This document shows positions 28,299 to 37,054 of a stretch of DNA of 64,000 bases, in pieces. The notes under the pieces were generated by a model. It saw only the letters and a list, made by a program, of their open reading frames with translations. It ran no database searches and was not told the DNA's origin. The stretch's first letter is position 1; each line of letters starts with the position of its first letter. The position numbers and the translations under genes are program-made. The stretch spans positions 560,184-624,183 of the forward strand of contig JABCZD010000001.1 in the NCBI GenBank assembly GCA_013289855.1. The letters are read 5' to 3'. This DNA comes from Acidobacteriota bacterium. GTDB taxonomy: Bacteria; Acidobacteriota; Terriglobia; Acidiferrales; UBA7541.

Positions 28299-29122
28299 AG
28301 CACGCCATTCTAGCCCTGGCGGCAAGCTGCGGGGCGCTGCTCGCGACTCCGTACGGCGCGCGCGCCGACAACATCGTTCTCAAAAACGGCCAGCGCCTCA
28401 ATGTCACCGGATATCAACTCATCGACGGCATCTACCACCTGCAGATGAATGGGGGTTTCGTAGACGTTCCGTTCGACGAAGTTGCCGCCATCGAGCCCGA
28501 GGATCAATTTGCCGCGCCACCACCGCCAGCGCCGCTTTTGTCGATGAAAAACCATTATCGTGATTTGGTGGAAACTTCCGCCGCGCGTTACCGGGTGGAC
28601 GCCGATCTGATCAGCAGCGTGATCGCCACGGAATCCAATTTCAACGCGCGCGCCGTCTCGCGCAAAAATGCCCGCGGCCTGATGCAGCTGATGCCGGAAA
28701 CCGCGGCGAAGCTCGGCGTGCGCAACGTCTTCGACCCGCAAGAAAATATCGACGCTGGCACGCGCTACCTCGGCAACCTGCTGCAGCGCTATCGCAACGA
28801 CTTGTCCCTGGCGCTGGCGGCGTACAATGCCGGCCCGGAGCGCGTCCAGCAATACGGCCGCGTGCCCCCGTTCGCCGAAACCGTTTCGTACGTGCGCAGA
28901 GTGCAGCGCACCTACCAGAACACCAAGTCCGCACAGTCCGGCAAAAACAGCCCGGTGCCGGAAGCCACCTCGTTCATCACAAATTCCGTAGCGAGTTCCC
29001 CTGGGGTCACAACAGGAACTTCCTCCGCGACGTCATCCGGAAATTCGCCCGGCACTTCGTCCGGCACTTCCCTGCCGGCGAACGCTTCCGCCGCGCAACC
29101 CGCACCCGCGTTGCAACCATAA
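28289..29122 (+). CDS. Lytic transglycosylase (SLT domain), exported
   Basis: 277 residues with a signal peptide (about 1-26, ending ARA). A short N-terminal beta region (IVLKNGQRLNVTGYQLIDG) is followed by the SLT domain at about 90-210. Its catalytic Glu is in SVIATESNFNARAVS, and RKNARGLMQLMPETAAKLGV, NIDAGTRYLGNLL and ALAAYNAGPERV are its other signatures. A Ser/Thr/Gly-rich C-terminal tail follows. It cleaves peptidoglycan to 1,6-anhydro products in the periplasm. It lies convergent with the type IV pilus operon, so a role in letting the fibre machine through the wall is possible, but unproven. Confidence 0.92.
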   Translation: MRLKHAILALAASCGALLATPYGARADNIVLKNGQRLNVTGYQLIDGIYHLQMNGGFVDVPFDEVAAIEPEDQFAAPPPPAPLLSMKNHYRDLVETSAARYRVDADLISSVIATESNFNARAVSRKNARGLMQLMPETAAKLGVRNVFDPQENIDAGTRYLGNLLQRYRNDLSLALAAYNAGPERVQQYGRVPPFAETVSYVRRVQRTYQNTKSAQSGKNSPVPEATSFITNSVASSPGVTTGTSSATSSGNSPGTSSGTSLPANASAAQPAPALQP

Positions 29123-29243
29123 ACAGCTGCAAGCGCGACGCTGACGAATCATTAATCAGAAAGCTCTGCGTCCGTTCGGAGAATTAAAATTTACTGCAAA
29201 GCTGCAGTGGTTTGCTGCGCGGTGACTCGCCTGCCAGCAACTA

Positions 29244-30359
29244 CTATTGCTGCGGAGGATTTTGCGGCTGCGACGTGGGCGGTGTGCCGCCTTGCGGCGC
29301 ACCTGAAGTAGGAGCGGGCGCGCCTGTGCCGGGCGCTGTTGGCGTTGCGCCGAAGCCCGGCGTAGTTCCTACCGGCGTGCCGATACCCTGCGTGCCCGGA
29401 GCGTTCAGCTGCTGCAATGCTGCCGCGGCGTCCTTCGCGGGATTCCAGACAAATTCAAAGAGCAGATAATTCTTGGCTTTTTCATAAACCTTGATGGAGT
29501 GCCGATTGATCTTGCTCCCGACCCCGATGATGTTGCCGCCAACGATATTCGAGGTGTCCGGCAGGTCGGTGACCGGCGGGTTCAAGTAGGGGTCCAGCGC
29601 CGGATCGAGAGGCTGCCCGTTGCTATCCAACAAATTATTCCCCGACGAATTGTAGGCAGAAAAATTGCTGCTCGTAGATCCAAAACCGCTGCTGCTCGTC
29701 GAGCCGAAGCTGCTGGTGTTGCTCGAGCCGAAGCCGCCGCTGCTATTCGTCGATCCGAACCCGCTCGAACTGCTCGAGCCAAATCCGCTGCCGCTCGATG
29801 ATCCGAAGCCTCCGGAAAAACCGCTCGCTCCCGGCAGCGACGGCGATTGGCCGTTGGCGCCCGCCAGCGCGGACACCGGGGTGCCCAATCCGCCGGTGCC
29901 CGGCAACGGATTCTCCGGCGGCTTGAGGCTGCCAATCAGCTGCCCCGCGGGACCGACGAAAATCAGCCGCCACGATCCGTCTTCTTTGTTCATCGGATCT
30001 TTGTAGGCCTGACGCATGAAACGGATGGAACCGGTCTTGGGCTTGGTCAGATCGTCGAGGCTGGTGGGAAAATGCCCGAGCTTGGTGTTGTAGAGTTTCA
30101 CCGCGCGCGCGTACTGTTTGCCGCGCCAGATCATTTCCTGTTCCTTCTCGCGGCGTCCTTCGGTCAGGATATTGGGCGCCACCGTCATCGCGGTCGCCGT
30201 CAGCAGCGCCACGGAAAACATAATCAGCAAAAGCGCATAGCCCCTTTGTGCGCGAAAACGTCGCGCATGTGGTCCTTGCGCATATTTTTGCGAAAGAAAA
30301 TGTGGCAACTTCAAACCTTGTACGGCACTATTCGCTTGAGAAGGGATCGACATGCTCAT
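29244..30359 (-). CDS. Pseudopilin-like protein with Gly-Phe-Gly-Ser repeats
   Basis: 371 residues. A basic N-terminus of ~38 residues is followed by a prepilin-like cut site, RRFRAQRG/YALLLIMFSVALL, and a hydrophobic helix, then EKEQEMIWRGKQYARAVKLY, the pattern of GspG/PilE-like minor pilins. Position +5 of the mature form is Leu, not Glu. The middle (about 170-240) consists of repeats such as GFGSSSGSGFGSSSSSGFGS. The end is Pro/Gly-rich. It is the last gene of operon A, overlapping pilP by 4 bases, where pilQ is usually found. A surface or minor subunit of the machine is likely; the role is inferred. Confidence 0.7.
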   Translation of the reverse strand: MSMSIPSQANSAVQGLKLPHFLSQKYAQGPHARRFRAQRGYALLLIMFSVALLTATAMTVAPNILTEGRREKEQEMIWRGKQYARAVKLYNTKLGHFPTSLDDLTKPKTGSIRFMRQAYKDPMNKEDGSWRLIFVGPAGQLIGSLKPPENPLPGTGGLGTPVSALAGANGQSPSLPGASGFSGGFGSSSGSGFGSSSSSGFGSTNSSGGFGSSNTSSFGSTSSSGFGSTSSNFSAYNSSGNNLLDSNGQPLDPALDPYLNPPVTDLPDTSNIVGGNIIGVGSKINRHSIKVYEKAKNYLLFEFVWNPAKDAAAALQQLNAPGTQGIGTPVGTTPGFGATPTAPGTGAPAPTSGAPQGGTPPTSQPQNPPQQ

Positions 30360-30919
30360 GCCGTCGGCGGCCCGCTCTTGTCAGGATCCACCGTTTTGGT
30401 GTTGCGCAAACCCGTGGACATATCCTGGAATTCGATTATGCCGTTGTTCACCTGCGTGATGCGGTAGCGCCCCAGGAGCGTGTCGCCCTCACCGACCACT
30501 TGCACTTCCCCGTCAACCGACAAAAATGCGCGGCGCGCCGTGCCGTTAGGAACCGTGCCGTAGCCAAAGAAGCTTACATTCCCCGGCCACGTCGGCGGGA
30601 CGTCAGGTACCTTCGGAGGCGGACCCACGATCACGTGTTTTCCATTTTTATCGGCTATCTGCGTGGGAGTTGTTGCTATGGGCTCGGCTTGCATGCTGAA
30701 GGGATTTCTTCCCGAGCTCTTGTATTCCGTTTTCTGGGCGTCGGTAATTTTCCGCCAATGCAGTTCCGGATTTTCCACCGGCAAGGGCTGGTAGGCTTTA
30801 ACCACAAATTGCGAATCTGCGATGCCGGGCATGGGCTTACCGCTCTCCAGATACCAGACCAGAGCAGCGACCACTACCAGGGCGGCGAGAGCGGCGAGTT
30901 GTTTCTGCTGTTTCGTCAT
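30356..30919 (-). CDS. pilP: Type IV pilus inner-membrane lipoprotein-like protein PilP (divergent)
   Basis: 187 residues. One N-terminal helix (about 8-23) anchors it in the inner membrane; no lipobox Cys is seen, unlike classical PilP. The C-terminal part has the PilP/GspC homology-region pattern: NPF near residue 70, FFGYGTVPNGTARRAFLSVDGEVQVVGEGDTLLGRYRI and IIEFQDMSTG. Such domains link PilN/PilO to the secretin. Starts and stops overlap by 4 bases with pilO and with the next gene. The PilP call rests on this pattern and on gene order. Confidence 0.75.
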   Translation of the reverse strand: MTKQQKQLAALAALVVVAALVWYLESGKPMPGIADSQFVVKAYQPLPVENPELHWRKITDAQKTEYKSSGRNPFSMQAEPIATTPTQIADKNGKHVIVGPPPKVPDVPPTWPGNVSFFGYGTVPNGTARRAFLSVDGEVQVVGEGDTLLGRYRITQVNNGIIEFQDMSTGLRNTKTVDPDKSGPPTA

Positions 30920-31473
30920 ACCGTTCGGAAATACGTCTTCATATGTAGCAGAACGCGCACCGCGCCACCGGCCGAGTGGCTCTGAGAATCGCTGGCCACG
31001 GTAAGCGCATCGACTTCATAAACATTTTCGGAACGCTGCAGTCCGTTCAAAAAGCGCACCACGCTAGCGTAGTCGCCGTTGACCGTGGCGTCCATATCTA
31101 CCATTTCGAGATTCCTGTTCGGAACCGGGAACTGTTTGAAGGTCACGGAATCCAAATGCAAAGAGGACTTGCTGGCGATGGTCCCTAGCTCGGCGAGGAC
31201 CGCGGAGGAGCTGGTATTCGCGGGGCGCAGGGAGTGCTCGAACTTGTCGCAATCCTGCTGCGTGGTCGGCATCTTTTGCTTAATCTCTTCGGCGCGCCGG
31301 ATATCCGCGCGCAGCAACTCAAGTTCTTGAACCTCGCTTGCCAGTTGCTGTTTGGGCGTGTGCGGCGCCGAAGACAGTCGCCAGCCATAGGCTGCCAACG
31401 CCAAGTCCGCGCCAATCAGCAAGGTCAACCCCGCGATAATCAATCTTTTCCGAACTATGAATTGGCGCTCCAT
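30916..31473 (-). CDS. pilO: Type IV pilus alignment protein PilO
   Basis: 185 residues. A short cytoplasmic start, one membrane helix (about 12-30), a coiled coil (about 45-75, with LASEVQELELLRADIRRAEE), and a C-terminal ferredoxin-like domain with VVRFLNGLQRSENVYEVDALTV, the PilO pattern. It would pair with PilN in the periplasm. It shares one base with the pilN stop and overlaps pilP by 4. Sequence alone is weak; the neighbours make the call firm. Confidence 0.82.
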   Translation of the reverse strand: MERQFIVRKRLIIAGLTLLIGADLALAAYGWRLSSAPHTPKQQLASEVQELELLRADIRRAEEIKQKMPTTQQDCDKFEHSLRPANTSSSAVLAELGTIASKSSLHLDSVTFKQFPVPNRNLEMVDMDATVNGDYASVVRFLNGLQRSENVYEVDALTVASDSQSHSAGGAVRVLLHMKTYFRTV

Positions 31474-32039
31474 CAGATCCTCGAGTACACCACGTCCAGG
31501 TCCACGGTCTCGCGGTCGCCTTGTTCGCCGTTCTGCGCGGTCTTGTCGCTGACCAATTGCACGTTGCTAAATTCTTTGGACGATTCCAGCGCGCGAAGGA
31601 ATTTAAGTTTGGCTTCCTCGCTGCTGGCGCCGACACGCAACTTGACGAGTATCCGCCCTTTCACTTGCGCAGGCTCCACGTTGAGGATCCGCACGCCGCC
31701 GGGCATCACCTGCTCCAGGTCCATAAACATCAGCGTCCAATTAAAACTTCGCGCGTCGATGATGGAATTGAGAAACGCCGCGCGGTCATGCAGGCGGGCA
31801 TTTTCCGGGTCGGTAAAAAAGCGTTCCAGATTGTTGCGTTCGATCTCGCTGGCGGCCAGTTTCTGCCGCGTATCCGCGGTTTGCGCGCGAAATTCCGCAT
31901 CCGCCTTGCGCACGGAATAGACGTGCCAGCCCAGGGCGAGAAAAGTGATGGCCCCCAGAACTCCGATAAGGCCGGCGCCCACGATGAAACGCCGGTGCGT
32001 TTGCAGGGCGTTGGTGGCGAGATTGAGCTGTATCCTCAT
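31473..32039 (-). CDS. pilN: Type IV pilus assembly protein PilN
   Basis: 188 residues. The N-terminal MRIQLNLA replaces the usual INLLPW-type motif that binds PilM. One membrane helix (about 18-42), a coiled coil (about 44-75), then a periplasmic domain with SIIDARSFNWTLMFMDLEQVMPGGVRIL, the strongest PilN block. It anchors PilM and partners PilO. It lies 54 bases after pilM. Confidence 0.85.
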   Translation of the reverse strand: MRIQLNLATNALQTHRRFIVGAGLIGVLGAITFLALGWHVYSVRKADAEFRAQTADTRQKLAASEIERNNLERFFTDPENARLHDRAAFLNSIIDARSFNWTLMFMDLEQVMPGGVRILNVEPAQVKGRILVKLRVGASSEEAKLKFLRALESSKEFSNVQLVSDKTAQNGEQGDRETVDLDVVYSRI

Positions 32040-32093
32040 CCGTAGTTACTCCAAAACGGTTACTCCGAAAAACCTACGCAAGCACTGCGGTTA

Positions 32094-33077
32094 CTAGTTT
32101 CGATGCAACATCCAGCCAACTAGTCCCTCGAGTTCGCGGTCCGCCAGCGGCTTGGCATCCGACGGGAAACGGCCATCGGCGGCAGCGGTCTGCATGAGCG
32201 AGCGAACTTCGCAATGAAATTCATCTTCCAGCGGCCGCAGAAACTCCGTCAGCCGGTTGCCAAGACCGGCCACACGCACGGAATGAATGCCTTCGTGCCA
32301 GGTATCCTGATAATAGGCCGCGACGGGATAGATTTCTTCCAGCAACATTTCCGGTGTGAGCGCATTATCGCGCGCCGGCAATTCCGTGCAGCGATATCCG
32401 CGCAAAACGCCTTCGCGCACGATGGCGGTGGTGAGCGACGAGCCCGAAACGCGAGCCAGCAGCGTGGGCTTTTGTTCTTCCAGCAACGCCACAGCCGCGA
32501 GCGAGGAATTCAGCACCACGCCAGGATGCAACCCCGCGCCTTCCGCCAGGCCTTCGTATTCACGGATGATGCGCAGCCGGGCCAGCGCGGTCACCACATC
32601 CACGCCATCCTCGTGCGGCGCCTGGCGCATGTAGGAAATCAGCGTCTCATCGGCTTCAAACGGCACGCTCTTTTTAAGCTTCCAGCGCAGCATGGGATAG
32701 GCTTCTTGCGGCGAACGCGGAAATTGATCGAAGTGCTGCAAGAAAACGCGAATCACCGGGTCCGGCAGAATCAGCGCGATGGATTCATCCTTGGCGCGCA
32801 AGCGGTCGAACACGCTATTGACCGCGGCTTTTACCGCGGTGGGGTTGGCGATATTGGTTTCCACAGCGGACGGCAGCAGCGCGCCTTCCGGCAATTCCTC
32901 GATGGCGAAGCCGTCCAGCGAGCCGGTGCGCGTCCAGCGCGCGCCCGCCACGCGATTGGGGGCAATTTCCAGCGCCAGCGGCGGATGCGGACTGGCGTCC
33001 AGCCAGCGCGTCACCTTGCGCACGAATGCGCTCTTGTAGATGCCCTGACGAAATGCGGCTGTGCTCGTGGATGCCAT
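32094..33077 (-). CDS. pilM: Type IV pilus assembly protein PilM (actin-like ATPase)
   Basis: 327 residues, no membrane span. PALEIAPNRVAGARW is the beta-hairpin of the actin-like fold, followed by the VNSVFDRLRAKDESIALILPDPVIRVF segment and RWKLKKSVPFEADETLISYM, the SHS2-type domain typical of PilM. The end is near GLVGWMLHRN. It binds PilN on the cytoplasmic face. Length and neighbours (pilB, pilN) are as expected, though sequence divergence from proteobacterial PilM is large. Confidence 0.85.
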   Translation of the reverse strand: MASTSTAAFRQGIYKSAFVRKVTRWLDASPHPPLALEIAPNRVAGARWTRTGSLDGFAIEELPEGALLPSAVETNIANPTAVKAAVNSVFDRLRAKDESIALILPDPVIRVFLQHFDQFPRSPQEAYPMLRWKLKKSVPFEADETLISYMRQAPHEDGVDVVTALARLRIIREYEGLAEGAGLHPGVVLNSSLAAVALLEEQKPTLLARVSGSSLTTAIVREGVLRGYRCTELPARDNALTPEMLLEEIYPVAAYYQDTWHEGIHSVRVAGLGNRLTEFLRPLEDEFHCEVRSLMQTAAADGRFPSDAKPLADRELEGLVGWMLHRN

Positions 33078-33092
33078 GTTTATCCGAAAAGT

Positions 33093-34739
33093 TTAGTTGG
33101 CCAGCGTTTCTTCAACGAACGTGACCTTGTTGATTTCTTTTACGCTGGTCTGGCCTTCGCGAATTTTGTTCAAACCGCTTTCGCGCAGCGTGACCATGCC
33201 TTCTTCACGCGCCACGCGCTTGATTTCTGAAGTGGGCCGCCGGTCTACGATCATTTCACGAATGCGGTCGGTCAGGTCCAGCAGTTCGCAGATGGCGGTG
33301 CGCCCATGGTAACCGGTGCCGGAACATTCGAGGCAGCCCGCGCCCTCGGCAAAGACCACGGAGCCCCACACTGCGGGATCCAGTCCGGCCTCTTTCAGTT
33401 CCGCGGTCGTGTACTTTTTGGGCTGTTTGCAATTCACGCAGACCACGCGCACCAGCCGCTGGGCCATGATGCAGTTCAGCGCGGACACAAAGTTATACGG
33501 TTCGACGCCCATGTTGATGAAGCGACCGATGACGTCGGTGACGTTGTTGGCGTGCACGGTGGTGAATACGAGGTGACCAGTAAGCGCGGATTGAATGGCG
33601 ATTTGCGCGGTCTCCTGGTCGCGGATTTCGCCAACCATGATCTTGTCCGGGTCGTGGCGCAGGATGGAGCGCAAGCCGCGGGCGAAGGTCAAACCTTTTT
33701 TCTCGTTGACGGGAATCTGGGTGATGCCGCGCAGCTGATATTCCACGGGATCTTCGATGGTGATGATCTTGTCTTCGTCGCTCTTGATTTCGTTGATGGC
33801 CGCGTACAGCGTGGTCGTTTTGCCGGAGCCGGTGGGACCGGTGACCAGCACCATGCCGTAGGGTTCGCGAATGTAGCGGCGAAATTTCTTCATTTCGTCG
33901 GCGGAGAAACCCACGACGTCGAGGCTCAGGTTGGTGAACTTTTCCGAAAGTGTTTCTTTGTCCAACACGCGGAGCACGGCGTCTTCGCCATGGCTGGCAG
34001 GCATGATGGAGACGCGCAGGTCGATGAAGCGGCCTTTATATTTAACGCGGAAACGGCCGTCTTGCGGGACGCGGCGTTCGGCGATGTCCAAATCGCTGAG
34101 CACCTTGATGCGCGAAATCAAATTGGAGTGCCATTCCTTGGACATGTTCTGCATGGCGTACTGCAGCACGCCATCGATGCGGTACTTGACGGCCACTTCG
34201 CCGTCGCGTGCTTCGATGTGAATGTCACTGGCGCGGCGCTCGAGCGCGGTAAAGATAATGGTTTCCACCAGGCGGACGACGGGATTTTGCGCGGTGTCTC
34301 GCGTAAGGCGATCGCCGGAAATGGTTTCGTCGCTCTCGACATCTTCCTTGGAGACTTGCAGCGTGAACGCTTCCGTGGCTTGTTCCAGCACGCGCTGCGA
34401 TTGTTCCGTGCGCTTCAGTAAATCGCCGATTTGCCTGGGCGTGGCCACCTTGATGGAAAGCTTTTTGCCGAGCAGCAGCGGAAGTTCATCGCTGAGCAAC
34501 ACCAGGCTCGGGTCGGCCACCGCAATGGACAAAGAGTTGTTCTGCAATTCCAGCGGAACAAAGTTGTAACGGAACATCAAGTCCGCGGGAATGGTGCGAA
34601 AGAGTTCGGGATCGATGCGTTGTTCGTTCAAATCCACAAACGGACAACGATAGCGCTGCGCCAGTTTGCGCGCTATCTCCCGCTCGTTCATTAGCGGTTC
34701 CCCGCCGGCGGGTGGCAAATTGTGTTCGGGACTAGCCAT
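33093..34739 (-). CDS. pilB: Type IV pilus / type II secretion assembly ATPase (PilB/GspE), set A
   Basis: 548 residues. The N-terminal MSHEN-type domain begins REIARKLAQRYRCPFVDLNEQ. The AAA ATPase has Walker A TGPTGSGKTTTLYA, an Asp box, Walker B KIMVGEIRDQETAQIA and a His box near HLVFTTVHANN. A zinc site is formed by CVNCKQ and CLECSGTGYHGR. It powers fibre extension from the cytoplasmic face. It has 8 bases to pilC upstream and 15 to pilM downstream. It is the shorter of the two PilB proteins in the window. Confidence 0.93.
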   Translation of the reverse strand: MASPEHNLPPAGGEPLMNEREIARKLAQRYRCPFVDLNEQRIDPELFRTIPADLMFRYNFVPLELQNNSLSIAVADPSLVLLSDELPLLLGKKLSIKVATPRQIGDLLKRTEQSQRVLEQATEAFTLQVSKEDVESDETISGDRLTRDTAQNPVVRLVETIIFTALERRASDIHIEARDGEVAVKYRIDGVLQYAMQNMSKEWHSNLISRIKVLSDLDIAERRVPQDGRFRVKYKGRFIDLRVSIMPASHGEDAVLRVLDKETLSEKFTNLSLDVVGFSADEMKKFRRYIREPYGMVLVTGPTGSGKTTTLYAAINEIKSDEDKIITIEDPVEYQLRGITQIPVNEKKGLTFARGLRSILRHDPDKIMVGEIRDQETAQIAIQSALTGHLVFTTVHANNVTDVIGRFINMGVEPYNFVSALNCIMAQRLVRVVCVNCKQPKKYTTAELKEAGLDPAVWGSVVFAEGAGCLECSGTGYHGRTAICELLDLTDRIREMIVDRRPTSEIKRVAREEGMVTLRESGLNKIREGQTSVKEINKVTFVEETLAN

Positions 34740-34747
34740 AGGATTCC

Positions 34748-35959
34748 TTATTTTGCGCCCTCAGTGGAGAAGGAGAAAATTGGCAAATAGAGTGAGATCA
34801 AAATAAACGCCACCAGCAGGCCCATGAATACCAGCATGATGGGTTCGATCAACGCGATCATGGTGGTGAGCCGTAGGTTCACTTCGTCTTCATAAAACTC
34901 CGCAACGCTGGTGAGCATGGGCGCGAGGGCGCCGCTGGACTCGCCTACTTCGATCATGTCCAGCGCCAGGTCCGGCATCACACCTTTGGAGGCTAGCGCC
35001 TGATGCAGAGACTCCCCTTCGCGGACCATCTGGGTAGTTTCGGCGACGGTATTGCGCACCAGGCGGCTGGTGATGGCGTCGGAGGCGGTGCTCAGCGCAG
35101 CCACCAGCGGCGTGCCGCCGGTCAATAGCGTGGCCAAAGTGCGCGAAAACTGCGCCACCTGAAACTTCAGCATGGTGTCGCCAATCATCGGGAGGCGAAA
35201 CTTCATGCGATCGAACGCCGCGCCACCTTCCTCCGAGCGCGACCACATGAACAGCAAAAAGATTCCGAGGAAAAAAGCGGCGATCAACCCCAGCACCACG
35301 TAGCGATAATCCACGGTGATCGCTATGAGGAGTTTGGTGGGGCCGGGAAGCTCGGTGCCAAGGTCTTTATAGAGCAGGGAAAATTTGGGGATAACCACGG
35401 TTACCAGGTAGGTGACGATAACGGCCGCGACGGTGATCAGTAGCGTGGGATAGACCAAAGTGGCGATGATTTTCTTGCGTACCCCGGTGCTCACACGCTG
35501 GTACGCGATGTAATACTCCAGCACGCCGGAAAGATTTCCGCTCTTCTCGCCGGCCAGAATGGCTGTGGAATACACTTTGGAAAAAACGCCTGCTTCGTCG
35601 ACTGCCTCGGAGAGCGACTTCCCTTCGCGCACGCGATCGCGAATCTGGGTGACCACGGGGCGAAGCTTGGGGGTGGTGGCGCGTGTGGAGAGCAAATCCA
35701 GCGCGCGAAGAATCGGCAATCCCGCCTTGATGAGGGTGTTGAACTGTTGATTGAGGATTAGAAAATCGGAGCCGGTGACCTGGCGGGCGCGGGAGCGATT
35801 GGTCAGCCCGCTAATCAGGCTGTTGCGCGCTTCCACCGAGTAGACATACAAGCCCCGGTCCGCCATTTTCTGGCGCGCCTCGTCCTTATTTCCCGCGGCC
35901 TCGACGTGCGAAAAGACTCGCCCGTTAGCATCCGCCACGCGGCAAACAAACTCCCCCAT
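34748..35959 (-). CDS. pilC: Type IV pilus inner-membrane platform protein (PilC/GspF), set A
   Basis: 403 residues. Two GspF domains, each a helical bundle followed by membrane spans: FLILNQQFNTLIKAGLPILRALDLLS (first) and VAQFSRTLATLLTGGTPLVAALSTAS (second), with three to four hydrophobic spans and the ending GLLVAFILISLYLPIFSFS. The N-terminal 60 residues are the usual beta-rich start. It is the first gene of operon A and would couple PilB to the pilin array. LolA lies 148 bases upstream on the same strand. Confidence 0.93.
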   Translation of the reverse strand: MGEFVCRVADANGRVFSHVEAAGNKDEARQKMADRGLYVYSVEARNSLISGLTNRSRARQVTGSDFLILNQQFNTLIKAGLPILRALDLLSTRATTPKLRPVVTQIRDRVREGKSLSEAVDEAGVFSKVYSTAILAGEKSGNLSGVLEYYIAYQRVSTGVRKKIIATLVYPTLLITVAAVIVTYLVTVVIPKFSLLYKDLGTELPGPTKLLIAITVDYRYVVLGLIAAFFLGIFLLFMWSRSEEGGAAFDRMKFRLPMIGDTMLKFQVAQFSRTLATLLTGGTPLVAALSTASDAITSRLVRNTVAETTQMVREGESLHQALASKGVMPDLALDMIEVGESSGALAPMLTSVAEFYEDEVNLRLTTMIALIEPIMLVFMGLLVAFILISLYLPIFSFSTEGAK

Positions 35960-36106
35960 AGCCCTCAGTTTACCTCAAGTAGCTTGGGTGCGGTGGGGCG
36001 GAGGATGGTTGGCCGTTACTATTCGGAAACGCGCTCGGTGGCAGAAAGCGGGCCGCCTAGCTCGCGGAAAAGACTGGATTTATGGCGCAAAGAGCGTCGG
36101 TGGATG

Positions 36107-36934
36107 CTATTTCATCGTTTCGTTTTGCAGCGGTAATTCGCCATTCAAGATGGCCACACCCGCGGGTGGCTGAAACTCAAATGCGGACGCGGGCAGGACG
36201 GGATTGAATTGCCAATTCTCAAAGCGAAATTCCAGGCTGATGCCGCCTTTGTCGCGGACCAATACGCGGACCAGGTCGCCGGTATCGGGCGCGATTTCGA
36301 GAAAGACGGAGGTGTTTTTCGGTGGGCTGTCGTCTTCAGGCGAGGAAGCGCTCGCGGAGTTGGTCTTGGGCGCTTTGGGGGTTCCGCGCAGCTGGCACGA
36401 CAAAACCACATTGCCTGAATTATTCGGTTTTTCATCCGCCGCAAGCGTCACGCGGGAGCAGACGCGCGAAACTTTCATCTCCCCGGCGAGAAGCGCTAGT
36501 GGCGTTCGCCAATCGGCGCTTTGCTTGGCCGGCACGCGAGTTACCGAGCGATCCGCTGGGACGTAGAACCACGCGGTCTTGCCATCTACGAGAAACAGGT
36601 TTTTTTCCGGCGAAGCGTATTCCCAGCGCATTTTGCCTGGTCGCCGGAAGTAGGCCTGGCCGGCTTCAACGCGTTGCAGGCGGCCGCTTTCCATGTATCG
36701 CTCAAGAAAGGCGGCTTGGGTGGTGGTGGCGGCGCGGTAACGGGCTTCCAGAAGTGCCACCCACTGCGCGGCGTTAGCGGCAGGCGCAGTTTGTGCACGT
36801 GAGGCGGGGCCGATAAGAGTCGCTAGAATCAGAAGAAGGCTGACGAGCCGACGCGATGCTGCCGATCGTAACGGCAATCGGATCGGGGATGCGTTCCACA
36901 GAAAGCTTGCGGCGCGAGCGCCAAGCCGATTCAT
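36107..36934 (-). CDS. lolA: Outer-membrane lipoprotein carrier protein LolA
   Basis: 275 residues from the ATG at 36934 (the frame continues to 36979). A long N-region precedes the signal peptide, whose hydrophobic core is LVSLLLILATLIGPASRA. The LolA fold starts at about residue 55: LLEARYRAATTTQAAFLERY, QAYFRRPGKMRWEYASPEKNLFLVDGKTAWFYVP (the typical RPGKMRWEY block) and FENWQFNPVLPASAFEFQPP. A Ser/Asp/Pro insert is near residue 195-215. It ferries lipoproteins across the periplasm. It may be cotranscribed with operon A. Confidence 0.9.
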   Translation of the reverse strand: MNRLGARAASFLWNASPIRLPLRSAASRRLVSLLLILATLIGPASRAQTAPAANAAQWVALLEARYRAATTTQAAFLERYMESGRLQRVEAGQAYFRRPGKMRWEYASPEKNLFLVDGKTAWFYVPADRSVTRVPAKQSADWRTPLALLAGEMKVSRVCSRVTLAADEKPNNSGNVVLSCQLRGTPKAPKTNSASASSPEDDSPPKNTSVFLEIAPDTGDLVRVLVRDKGGISLEFRFENWQFNPVLPASAFEFQPPAGVAILNGELPLQNETMK

Positions 36935-37054
36935 CGCGTTCAGTATAGCAAGGCGGCGCGGACCAGATGCGCCGACCACTTATTATGCAAAGGGGCACGG
37001 AGCTCGCCATCTCCGCTGCGCCGATGCGCGTCTAATGCATAAACTAGAAGGCGC

